DNA from: Nephromyces sp. MM_2019
Taxonomy: Eukaryota; Apicomplexa; Aconoidasida; Nephromycida
Direction of reading: 5' to 3'
Length of the DNA stretch: 64,000 bases
NCBI GenBank assembly: GCA_015657535.1
Contig: JADHZB010001057.1
Location: forward strand, 37,924 to 101,923
The notes beneath the pieces were generated by a model. That model searched no databases. It saw nothing but the letters and a program-made list of their open reading frames with translations, and was not told the DNA's origin. Every line of letters starts with the position of its first letter. Position 1 is the first letter of the stretch. Positions 22,757-33,623 of this stretch are shown here, in pieces. Position numbers and translations under genes: made by a program.

Positions 22757-24781
22757 TATGTTCTGGTAGACAATTGTGAACCCAACTTTTCGTAAGTCAA
22801 CCATTCCGATGAGTGCGTTTAAATCGAAGCATGTTGCTGCGGTACACCTACACCTTTTTTCGAGCTGAGGTACTTCATATATGTAAACAAGCTGGCTGAA
22901 AGACTTTCACTTTTCGTAAAGAGGTCAAATATGACCAACTTTTACCTTAGGCCAAGTGTTGGACGAGTTGCCAACAATTTTACTACATCGCCCTCATCTC
23001 CAAATCAAATTTCCTTGGTAACTTCGCTTTCCATTATACAATGCTACGTATTGCAGGTTAAATGATTGCAGCTTACTTCTCCATAATATATACCGTGTGA
23101 GCGCATCTCCCTTAAGTCTAAACTACTCTCTCTCGGCTATGTTCAGGCACAAAGCCACCATTACAGAAGCGGCGTCACCTAGTCCTCAACCCTTACTTTT
23201 CATACGAATATAGGCTCTTTCCAGGATGGTTACTAAGCGAAACAAGATACCCAAAAGCTAGCTCAATTTAATACAAAACTTGTAATGCGCAACACTGTAC
23301 GCAACCTCAGACCTTATTTGAAAACGATTGCTTGAATATACTACAAGTAATACGACAATTCACAGTTGTAAACTTGTTTCATCTGCAGACAAGATACGAC
23401 TTTTTCGCAGGAAGTCATTGTCAAAAATTTATCAACTCAGTTTTGAATACCATGACCACATTACTACTCTAATCCCTATAGTATGATTTCAACTTCGAAA
23501 CGATTAACGCAGATGACAGGTAAACAGTCTCACTTCTACTGCATATGGCAATCCTACAAATTGGAGTATATAATAGTGCATCCCGGGGAACTAGTATATT
23601 CTGTTAGCTAGTAAAAGTTCGCGCACTTCATATTTAGATGGCAATCGCAATTTGAAGATATCAAAGTAGAAACTGATTTTCAAAAATAATTTTAAGGATA
23701 CTGAAGTGAAGCTACAAACTGAGACGGGAACAATTCAAAATAAGCTGACGATGACGCCTATTCAAAAGCTAGGCAAAGCATATTGAAATGAACGCTAAGC
23801 AAATAGAGACTCCATAATACACCATCAAAACCTTTGAAATAGGAGATGGTAAAATGTGCTTCTGTGACTGAAGCAGGAACTTTCATCAACGGTATGCATC
23901 ATTTTAAAATGACATTAATCAAAAAACTAAGCGGAATAAACATTACGTACAATAATATATATAGTGTATTTTTTTTAGACGCATTAAAACATACAACAAT
24001 ATGAATCTACAGAGTAAAGTATATCAAATTTTGCCATAACCTTAGCCCTGCATGCGCTACAATATGTAATGAGGCTCATAAATGATAGGGCAGAGAGTAG
24101 GTCAAGAGAAACTGCCATAGAATACTTGCAGCATCTGGGCGGAACGCAAGAGGAGAAAACCTGATGTTGCCATAAACCATACTGGTATAAGCAAGACTAG
24201 AAGGCACATGTGTGTCTCATGACTCAATTCGCATATATATAGAACACACACTGCCAGAAAATGTAGTTAGTGCAGTTCCAATCAATTGATAAGCAATTAA
24301 AATGCAAATCGGTAAGTTAAAGAGATATTTCCAGCTATTTTCAACGGTAAAGTTAAGCGAAGCATATATTTCGCACACACTGTAAGACCGCTATCATAAG
24401 ACTATGGTTGATATTTTCAAAGTAATATAAGATTATTCCTATATAATTGACGTGAATTTTTATATTTTGAGAGGCTTATGTCGCCATTATTGCATTATTA
24501 CAATAGGTAACCGACAAATTACAATAGATTCAGTAATTCAACTACCTATAATGCTATTTTAAATTATAGGAGTGTTCAAAAATCCTAAATAAATAGTAAA
24601 AAATTGATTTTTTACAGTGGAGATAGTGGCATCAACAATTGAGTTAGTGAAGTTGAAGCTACTGGGTAGAATATTGTGGTAGGAATCATAATTAAGCAGC
24701 CAAGTAGGATATTCTTTATCCGTTACCCATACCAAATATATGTACAGTAAATTTTTCATAAAAATAACCACACTAATTCAA
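22757..24781. other. Intergenic, no gene seen
   Basis: AT-rich sequence with frequent stops on both strands. It lies downstream of both flanking genes (convergent layout) and likely holds only 3' untranslated and spacer DNA. Confidence 0.4.
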
Positions 24782-26732
24782 TTAATGTGCTTCATAAAGT
24801 CCCGAATTCCTCGAAGTTAGGCTGAGTCTTTTTCCCCAGGCGATGATAGAGAAACGAGGACCGGCTTTGCGTTTTGGGATCATTGGAACCCCATGCTTGA
24901 AAGCATCGTTAACATCGGAAGTGAATGCAAAGATATCACCATTGTTTTGCGGAAAAGAAAAAGTTTGTCCAGTCTCTTCATGGAGAAAAACTAGTTGCCT
25001 TGATGAACCGAATGATGCCCCCATCGTGAAATCTTCGGTCTAAGGGATAAAAAAGAAACGAGATGCTACAATAGATTCATGTGAAGCTCACCGCTAAATT
25101 CAGCGCCATTTTATCATGGAATACTATCGGAGAAAATTTTTTCACAAGAATAGATGAGACATTTTTTATACCTCCATTGAATTCAAATAATGAGTATAAT
25201 ATTAATTAAGTTGAAAAAAAAAGTACAAATTTCGTCAGGAGCTCAAAGCGCATATGAAACTGTGCCCATGCCTATAAGCACCTAAAATGATGGAGGAAAG
25301 AATCGGGCAGTGCTTATAGAGGAATTTTTGGCGCGTGAAAATGATTGCCAATACATGTGAAAACTGAAAAACTAAAGTCCATGAATTTAAGCCGCAGATC
25401 TTATCTTATTCCTTCAACGTAACCATTCTGTTTCCATTGCGTAGCCACTCAAAAACAACTCTTTGGATTTAAGCTATCAGCACACGCAAACTTCTTGGGC
25501 ATGTTCTGATGAAGTAAACCCAAGGGGCAAATTAAGCCCTTAGAGATGGACTTTCGCAGTGTCTTTCTGGAGCTTGGAAACCTACAGTGGCTGGACTTCC
25601 CTAAGTGAAAAATAGCTACTGTATTAAAATACGGTGCCCTTACAAAAACGATTCAGAAAGCGTACCACATCGGCACGTACCTGTTTGTGGCCTTTGTCGT
25701 AAGCATGAGAATCATGATGGAATGGCTTCCAAGACGAGCCATCACCATAAAAATTCAAACGACTAGCAAAGATTTCAACATCAAAATATTCAGCGAGCAC
25801 CGATAAAATCCTCCGAAACTCTTGGGAAAAATCAGGATTCTCATACTTTGCGTGCTTCGACCACTTCACCAGCCCTTCATCAATGTTCAAATCGGGAGGT
25901 ATCTCTGGGACAGCACTGGAGGAATGGTACGGCCCTTGCACCGCCTGGTCAGCCAAATTCCCAGCTTGGGCATCATCGGGCTGACAAAACAACAAAAAAG
26001 AACAGTGGTCTACACAGATACGTATCCATTCTGCACAGCGCCAATTGATATCCTAAGCACCGGCCAGCACTCTGATCAATGACATGTGGAGTAACGTGGC
26101 TGTGTTTACAGTACTTTTCCAGCAAACATATTCTATAAAATTTCAAAGAAACATTATATAGCATACTTCAAAACTGCAGCCATCAAAAAAGGAGGAGCTA
26201 CCGATTCTTTAGAAGCATCATCCAGGTCATCACTGGTCCCTTTAACTTCTCCAGAAGCTTCGGACAATTTCCCCTTTTCAGCAAGTTCTTTTACCAAGAG
26301 GTAAAATATTGAAAAATCATCCGAGGCAGCAAAAAAATTAGGAAGATATATAGAGCCTCCTTGCATAGCTTTCGCTATAGCATCAGAAGCCATACCGTGT
26401 GCAAGGAACATCCTATTCTTGTGGAGGCCTTTAAGCGCATACTTGGCAGCAGCATTTTGCCTGGTGTAATTAGAGAAACCCGCATCTAATTCTCCTAGTG
26501 GTGAAGAAGCTTTTGCTGTGTTTCCATGGGCCTTCAAACTGTCAATTTTAACTTCGTTTATGCCACCTGATTGAAATTTTTCAATTTTGGGAGCCTCCTC
26601 TGCGGGCTTGCGCTTGTCCTTCCTCCATCTCCCCTTCTGCGGTCGTTCCGCTGATGCCATCACCCGCGAAAAATTGCAAATTTTGGGACTCAAACTTGTC
26701 GGCAGAAAAACATTAATCACGTTATTTACCAT
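24782..26732 (-). CDS. AlkB-like 2OG-Fe(II) dioxygenase
   Basis: Three main exons: 26732 to about 26168, 25980-25681 and 25039-24782. 2-oxoglutarate- and Fe(II)-dependent oxygenases of this type oxidise alkylated or methylated bases or proteins; the substrate of this protist family is not known to me. The iron triad is visible: H-x-D in PFHHDSHAY (exon 2) and the distal His in AFKHGVP (exon 3). The Arg of GPRFSIIAWGKR should bind 2-oxoglutarate. The block LNFYGDGSSWKPFHHD followed by EDFTMGASFG and FSFPQNNGDIFAFTSDVN matches the family as I know it from stramenopile-type proteins, and it continues cleanly across intron 2 (GTACGT at 25680, acceptor at 25040). Exon 1 contains a basic RWRKDKRKP patch and a conserved-looking helical segment (ALKGLHKNRMFLAHGMASDA). 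Translation could start at 26732 or at the internal ATG at 26660. The donor of exon 1 is unresolved: GTATGC at about 26168 is out of phase with exon 2, and GTTTTG just upstream is in phase but weak. A further mini-exon near 26.0-26.1 kb is possible. Confidence 0.82.
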
Positions 26733-27459
26733 GATTTTGCCTGTTCAGGCCTAGATGAGCAATCGGTACTGCAGTTGCCAACGCCGATTTTTGTGTGCGG
26801 CCGAGTTAAAGTTGAAGGTGCAGTGACTGCGCTACCAACCAGTAGGCTCAGTTCCATTATGTACCTGCTACTATGCATTGTGCTAGCCATCTAAAGCAGG
26901 ACGAAGCAAAAAATTTGATATGTTCATCTCCCAGTCGTTGCGATCTACCCAATCATTGTTTCAATAGGCCTTAATTACCCATTTGAGGGATACAAGCATC
27001 TTTACGTGGCTACCTTATTCCGCCTTGCAAGTTACTATTGCTTAAGTAAGAGTAGTAACAGTATAGTAATCTGTGATTAGCAATGAGATGCACTACCAAG
27101 CGACTCCTCATAGAAGAAAGCTCTATATCGATGTAAAGACTTGGTATTCTACGCAGTCACGAAAAACCAAGACCCTCGAACTAAGTTATCCCAACCATAT
27201 TCAGACTACTCCCTGATTTTTTCTCCCTCATTTTACTTTTACCCTGGAATTACATCACCAGCTGGCCGACATTCCTGCGTTTGAAGGTGACGTGTAACCA
27301 GAGGGGCACTAAATACGAGAGGAATGGGGTTTCACGCGTGGTCAAATGTTGATAGTTTGTTCCAAATCCACAATTTCATTCTTTCGCTACAAGTATCCAA
27401 AGAAATGCCACGATACTAAGTAGTAGCAGGGTGAAGATTAAACCTCGGGCATTATTTGA

Positions 27460-27560
27460 TCTCTATACATAAACGTTGCAATTCCATTCTTATATATATA
27501 AAGCTCGAAATTTCATTCTTCTATCTGTAAGCCTTGGGCTTTAATTCTTGTATATTATAG
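27460..27560 (+). repeat. Degenerate ~45-bp direct repeat
   Basis: Three decayed units share the pattern TTTCATTCTT(N)ATATATA-AAGC (variants GCAATTCCATTCTTATAT, GAAATTTCATTCTTCTAT and GCTTTAATTCTTGTATAT). Spacing is about 40-47 bp. Confidence 0.4.
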
Positions 27561-28843
27561 AAACATTTCTAACCTTTCAAAAATGTGAAAATATCGAATA
27601 TATCTCGTCATTTGTCACTATTTTTCCACTCTATGCATGAAAGTTATATATGGGTAAATCAGCTGCATTTGGTAAGTTTACGGCGACCTGGAAAGCTAGT
27701 GCCTGCCCAACCACCCGATCTGACGGCGGCAGTGTTTGCCTATAATTTCCAATACACGCGTTGTAGCTGCGGTGCACGTATGATTTCACACGTTAAAGCT
27801 TACACAATCAGCATCTATAAAACTTTGCTCCATCTTCGGTTCAGAGCGAACTTGCATCCTCATCTTTAGTCATATAGTACTATGTATGGGTTCATTCCAT
27901 AGCTTGTTTGAGCTGCTGTCTTTTCCCCCGGAGCTTTAAGAATAAAGACACAAGAACCTTTATCGTATGTATTATCTGAAAATCTCTTATCGCATGTTCT
28001 GGTATGTTACTATGGGGTTTTCTGCAGCAAATGCGCTGCTGCATGGTGAATGTATGACAAGGTAACATTGGTAATTTCTGTCTGCGTTGAGCTTGTGAAG
28101 CCATGATTCGTTTGTTACCCATCAATGCGGCTTCCTTTGTAGAAATTAAAAGCCCAGCCTCTTGTATCCTTCTGTGTAGGTGGAATATGAGATTAGAGTT
28201 GTTTCTTGGTTTCCTTTGTATCCTCTTAAATTTTCTAAAAAACGTCTTTTTTTGAAAATTTTTGAGTTGACCAATTTATCAGATGTTTTTGACCAAGAGT
28301 GCGGCCTGCCACTTCTGAAAATAGATTCCATTGTCGGTACCGTTTTTTTTCCCTTGAAGATAAACGCATACAGCTTTGCCTATTTTGCCTGTTATGGAGC
28401 GAATGAGTCGAACTATTACAAATCTGTACTTTTCATCCTTCTGACTTACTTATTAGAGTTTGCTATGAGTAGCGTTTTATCCTGTACATTAGGGTTGTAG
28501 ATGCCTTTCTTTATTTATAGACCGCAAACTTTCTCAAGGCTGAATATATATACCGTGTGTGTTATCTAACTTATGGGTAGCGGTATTAAGATTTCTTACT
28601 CATACTTTTGGGAGGGTGCTTTTATGGCCTCTTGTACCTGATTCTGGGATGAGTAGCAGGGGTATCAGTCATACCCATAACTAGCGCAGATAATGCATTG
28701 AGGCGCTGCTTAGTGCAGCAAGCTTTTGGAAATAATTCTTGCGCTTGTAGAGGCGTGCGAACATCATTTTTTTAAGTAGTTTGCCTGTTTTTGAATCAAG
28801 TGTTCAGCACGGGATACAATGTTGATAGTGCTGCAAGTGAGAG

Positions 28844-28992
28844 GTTATTCGGCTGCTGGTGTTAAGATGTTGTGATGTCGCAGATGATGTTTTTTGGTGG
28901 TTTCTCATTAACCTTTGTTGGATGTTATTTAGCTGCTGGTGCTTAGATGTTTGGATTTCGCATATGATGTTTTTTTGGTAGTTTCTCATTAA
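28844..28992 (+). repeat. Two-copy 80-bp tandem repeat
   Basis: Copies at 28844-28911 and 28924-28992 start GTTATTYRGCTGCTGGTG and end GTTTCTCATTAA, with about 85 % identity by eye. They lie about 0.7 kb upstream of the glycerate kinase start. Confidence 0.75.
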
Positions 28993-29718
28993 TAAGCTGT
29001 TTGCGACGTAGCTTGATCACATACGCAGTTATTATTAAGACGATGATCACATCTTCAGGAGCATGATATCTCTTACTCTGAGGAATGCTCCTTTTTTTAG
29101 TTTTATTTGTAGTATATCAATGGGGATTGTACATCTTTTATTAAAAGCAAGAGCAGGTGTGTTCAATTTGAGCGTTTAAAATTTGTAATTTTCATGAAGA
29201 ATGCCTGGGCTTTAAATCTTTAGATATGTCATAAATTTTCATGCCACAAACTTGTTTGAAGCAAAGTTAAATAACTCCTTTAATGCTTGTAACTGTACTC
29301 TGTTCAAAGCCGTACGTCTTTGTATGGTTCATCAAACATGAAGAGCTCTTAACTCCGCCATTAAATTTCGCTCAAAAACCAAAATTGCAAGTGTAATATC
29401 TTGTTTATCCCAACAATTTATCCTACGCGCTGCTACTCTTTTATTGGCCTTTTCTTTGCGATAATTTTTGAGTCTATTACATCAGAGCTTTTGACACTGC
29501 ATCATGGCTGGGTTTTTGCCCTTTAAGGTGTAAATGCTTTAGTTTTACACTATTTTTTCCCTAGTAAACTCCCGTACGATCTTAGAGCATAGAAAGAGTA
29601 GAATAGAAAAAAGGGCAGAGTATGAAACAGCAAAGACGCACCACTTGCTTTATTTAATATCATTATATTTTTTAGTTCATTATTCGATTGAGGAGATTCC
29701 TATAAATTTATTGAAAGC

Positions 29719-32700
29719 ATGGCAGCAGGAACGAATATGGCCACAACCTCCTGGGTGCAAGATGCGTTGGAGGATATTGACGCTTGGGTTGAAGACTATG
29801 GAACTTTTGATCACTGGTTATGGTAAGCAATTAGTGTCTTCAAAATTATCGAATTTTCGTGCCAAATTTACTAGTTAAACTAGCCTTTATTCTTTGTTTT
29901 TCTTGATAAAACTCGTAGCTTTTTTTCCTCTTCAATGTTGCGTAACGGCTAAATGTGCTGAAACCCCCGTATTAGATGGTTTTTCGCCTAATGAATGCTG
30001 AAAAAGGATGGTCTCATGTGAAATTTTACTGCAAAAAAATTGAATGCTGCAAATCGCTCACTATAGCAAGTTTTGTGTATTTTTTTTTCTCAATCCATTT
30101 AGATTCTTTCGATAAGAAAGTGCACTGAATGATCTAAAGTGCTGACCCAGTCATACTATATACTCTATTTTTTTGAGCATTTTTTTGTTGATTCTCCTCT
30201 CTTGCACATATATTCTTCTGTGGCGAACTATGCTATGGTTACTAGTTCAGTGGTGGCTCATATTCCTTTTAATTACGCGGTATAATCAACGAACAGAATC
30301 TTCTATAAAAACGTACACACGCCCACATACAGGGCCTTTAAAGCAACAACAAAGCCAAGTCAATTCATCATCTTTACCTAAATCCTTTTAGAAATACTCA
30401 CATATTTGGGGGTACTCTTTAAGCCGCTGACTTTTTTCCTTAAAATTAAATTTAATTATTTCGGTTTTGGATTTTTTTAGCGCTTCTTTTCCGTTTTTGC
30501 TCATCTCCTATGAGATAAAACTGAAGTTTTATAATTTTCCTCACATTTATGCTTCTTTTTCCTTAGGAAAGTAGTAAGAAAAGGTGCTCTCTCCAAAGCT
30601 TCCGCCAAGTATATTTTGCGTTCCGAAGAAGAGATTATTGAAGCTGGAGACACGCCACTTGGAGATAATGAAATACCTGCTAATTCACACACACACTACA
30701 AAAATTGGAATAATATGATAAAAAATGACGATCAGGATACTTCAACGGTTTTCCACAAGACATACTGCGGCCTGTCAAAAGTTATGGTTAATGATTCTTT
30801 CCAGGGTCAAAATTACCACGATAGTGGCTCTTATTGGAATAAATGTTGGGAGACACGCTGGGATGAAGGCTTTGATAAGAGTTGGCTGCTAGTTTGGGCT
30901 AGAATTGGCAAGTTGATGGTCGATGTACTTTTCACAGGTGAAGCTGAAGATCCAAAGCACATGAATCTCCGGATTTTTTCGCTGTATTTACCGATCTATT
31001 TTTGGATTCTAGAAGCATATGATGACCATACCAGAGTGAAACCGTTAGAGGGCATGCTTGTCGGTTTGAGTGCTATTCAAGGATGTGGAAAGACGACCCT
31101 AGTTACTTGCTTAAGGGTTAGTTCTTGAATTTATGGGATTTTTTGCTTGAAGGTAAACTGGGTTAACGTAGGCTAAGAGAGGGTATGTTGCGGTTTTTAT
31201 CGAGGCTAACAGGTATAGCCAATCTCGCACACACAAAAAAAAACTCCTTAACTCGCAACAGCATCACTCTAGCCAATCTTGCACACGAAATCCTGCGTAT
31301 CATCCTGTAAGTTAACTTTTTTTCTTCATTGCTTCTAGGCTATATTCAAGGCCGAAGGGATATCTTGTGCCTACATTTCATGCGATGACTTTTACTTAAC
31401 TGGAAGTGGATTAGATGATGTTGCTGCCAGTAACCCAACTAACCCTATCTTACAAATGCGGGGAAATGCTGGGACCCATGATCTTACTTTCGGTCGCAAC
31501 ATCCTTTTATCTTTGAAATATGCTTGTGGAAAGGGGTGAGCGATTTTTACTTTGATATAAGAACTGTTTTGAGCTTTTTCATCGCCAAAGAGTCTGTGTG
31601 TGTGTAGGTTTTTTCTCATTCTTGCTCAAGCGTTTGATGAATGCTGTTGATTATGCAGGCGAAAACTACTCCTCTGTATGTCATTTTTGTAATTTTGTTC
31701 CTTATTCCCGTCATTTTATAGTCACAGGTTGTTTTCCTCGTTATTGCTTCTTTTGCTTTGCTCCATGTATTCCCCCAATGTTTTTTTTTGCCGATCGCTG
31801 TCGGATCTACTCATACTATTCGAGTCAATCTCGTGCTGCAAAATCCGCTTCTTGATATATTATGCTTTACTCCATATAGCTAAAGTCTTGTGATCACTAT
31901 ATTAGCAGTGAAAATACCGTATTACTCCATGCATTTCCATGCTAAGAGCCCATCCTGTGATACAGCATCTTCAATATCAAGTATAAAAAGTAAGAGATTA
32001 GCTACTTCTATTATATCCTGATACATTATTGTAGATTTGTAGCAAGACCACTCTCTAAGCCTGTAAAAAGAATTTTCCTATTGAATAGCCCCCTTTATCA
32101 TATGAGCATGTTCTGGAATAATTTTTGATCTTTAGGCCCAAAGAAGCTTGCTTGCTTAATAGTATCTCCATGATACCCTTCGTTTAGACTCTATTTGCTA
32201 TTCTTTAGGCCCACAGGGGATACCATTCATTAAAACTCTATTTGCTATTCTTTAGTCCCACAAGCTGGTGGATTCGTTTTGATGAAATTAATTTTCCAAA
32301 AAATGATTTTTCCTGCAGTGATACGGTTACCCTTCCTTTCTTTGATAAATCATTAAGAAATGGAAAAGGTGATCGCGCACCTATTGAATCGTGTCCAGTA
32401 GTACCAAAGCCCGCTCAGATTATACTTTTGGAGGGCTGGATGCTAGGAATGGCCCCTGTTCGTTCCGAGATTGCGCGGAGCAAAAGTTTGGAATATCCTG
32501 GGATATACCAAATAAATGAGTTAGTAACTCTGCGGGGAGTAAATGAGGATTTTTTTCTGTTCTTTGAGGCTTTACATTGTTCCTTTTTTATTGATATTGG
32601 GTGCTTTAGTGATTTATCATCATTCTCTTTCACCTTTCGAGTTTCCACTACCAATATAATGTTGGATTATTCGGCTTGAAATTTTCTCGTTCCATACGGG

Positions 32701-33623
32701 TACACAGTTGGATGAATCTGCTGAAAATCCTGTTTTCTTCACAAAGTATATAGTTGAATGGCTCTGCTAAACATCCTTTAGCCTCTGTACTCTATTGCTG
32801 CACTTTTCTTGTGGTTTCTACTGTTTCTGCGTCCTTCGCTATCTTTTTTTTAGTTTCTGATAGGCACAACTTGTAGGCAACTAATCTCTATGCCTGCCAT
32901 AGGCCCTGCTAATTAAAACACATTATTTTGCCTTCTACTATAGGAACTTGCGAAATTATTCTCTATGGCACTCTTTGGTTGATTGCTGGATTTTGATACA
33001 AGCAGAAGAAACGAAATGGGTATACGATTGGAGACTTGAACAGGAGCAAGCCTTGCGGAAGGTTACTAAGCGTCCTGGAATGTCTGATGAAGAAGTTCGT
33101 TCGTTTGTAGACAGGTAGAGTCCTCTGTCAATAGGATATTTTTTCGTTTCATTCTTAACGCGAAGTATTTGTCTTTTTTTTCCAAAGGCGTGGTTATGAA
33201 GGGGTAAATGGCGAGGATATTTTTGGTAGAAATATTAATTTCTGGCAGCCGTGATCGCATGAATACATTTTACCGGTCAGTGTTACAAAGAAGGAGAAAT
33301 TTTTGTATTTGGCTGTTTATTTTCATCTCATTTTTGTTTAGGAACTTCAAGTAGGGCGCTTTGCCGATATCTTCTTCCCCTTTTTACTGAAATAGCTCTT
33401 AAATTCGCAGAGTGCACTATGTAATTTAAGTTGGTTTATTTTATATGAAGTCGGCTTCTTACGTGTAAATTCACATGTATATGTTAATGTATATTCTTCC
33501 AGGTTCTGGCCTTCCTACATGATGTTCTCGAGGAACTTGTGGTATAAAGGACCTCATTGCTATGATACCACAAAGCCTGTTCTTCGTTTTAAAGTTGGTA
33601 AAAATCGATTACCCAGTCAATGA
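29719..33623 (+). CDS. GLYK: D-glycerate 3-kinase, plant type
   Basis: Six exons, 29719-29822, 30567-31116, 31339-31535, 32319-32519, 32944-33114 and 33503-33623, join in phase to give 447 aa. The enzyme phosphorylates D-glycerate to 3-phosphoglycerate with ATP, the last step of photorespiration in plants and a route for glycerate salvage elsewhere. Motifs in order: P-loop AIQGCGKT (about 204-211), CDDFYLT (Asp pair after the second strand), MRGNAGTHDL (glycerate-binding segment), NGKGDRA, LLEGWMLGM (Walker B-like), VYDWRLEQE and GMSDEEVRSFVDRFWPSY (lid/C-terminal block). All are as in plant GLYK. Length is close to the plant enzyme's (about 450 aa with its transit peptide). The first 200 aa are longer than the mature plant N-terminus and contain no clear signal or transit peptide, so a cytosolic location is likely but untested. 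Exon 4 has an in-frame alternative acceptor at 32255 that would insert 21 aa (including TSWWIRFDEINF). The junction at 32519/32944 uses a GTTAGT donor, like exon 2. Confidence 0.92.
32172..32262 (+). repeat. 47-bp duplication carrying 3' splice sites
   Basis: Two copies (32172-32215 and 32219-32262) share ACTCTATTTGCTATTCTTTAG followed by a CCCACA tail; each therefore contains a consensus-like acceptor (GCTATTCTTTAG). A shorter third relative (TCTTTAGGCCCA) sits near 32130. They lie just upstream of the acceptor of GLYK exon 4. Confidence 0.8.

Larger units (their letters stand above)
26733..29718. other. Intergenic between divergent genes
   Basis: Contains the promoters of the oxygenase (minus) and glycerate kinase (plus). 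Two open frames of 94 and 106 codons on the plus strand (27585-27869, 28180-28500) have no motif or splice support. Two tandem-repeat blocks are listed separately. Confidence 0.35.

Noticed and set aside
30173..30391. 72-codon frame on the plus strand with a Trp/Leu-rich start
   Set aside because: It falls in GLYK intron 1, has no proper acceptor, and exon 1 joins exon 2 in phase without it.
33189..33252. Alternative exon in GLYK reading RGYEGVNGEDIFGRN then stop
   Set aside because: Good acceptor and phase, but the exon at 33503 restores the conserved RFWPSY block of the family; this piece would truncate the enzyme.
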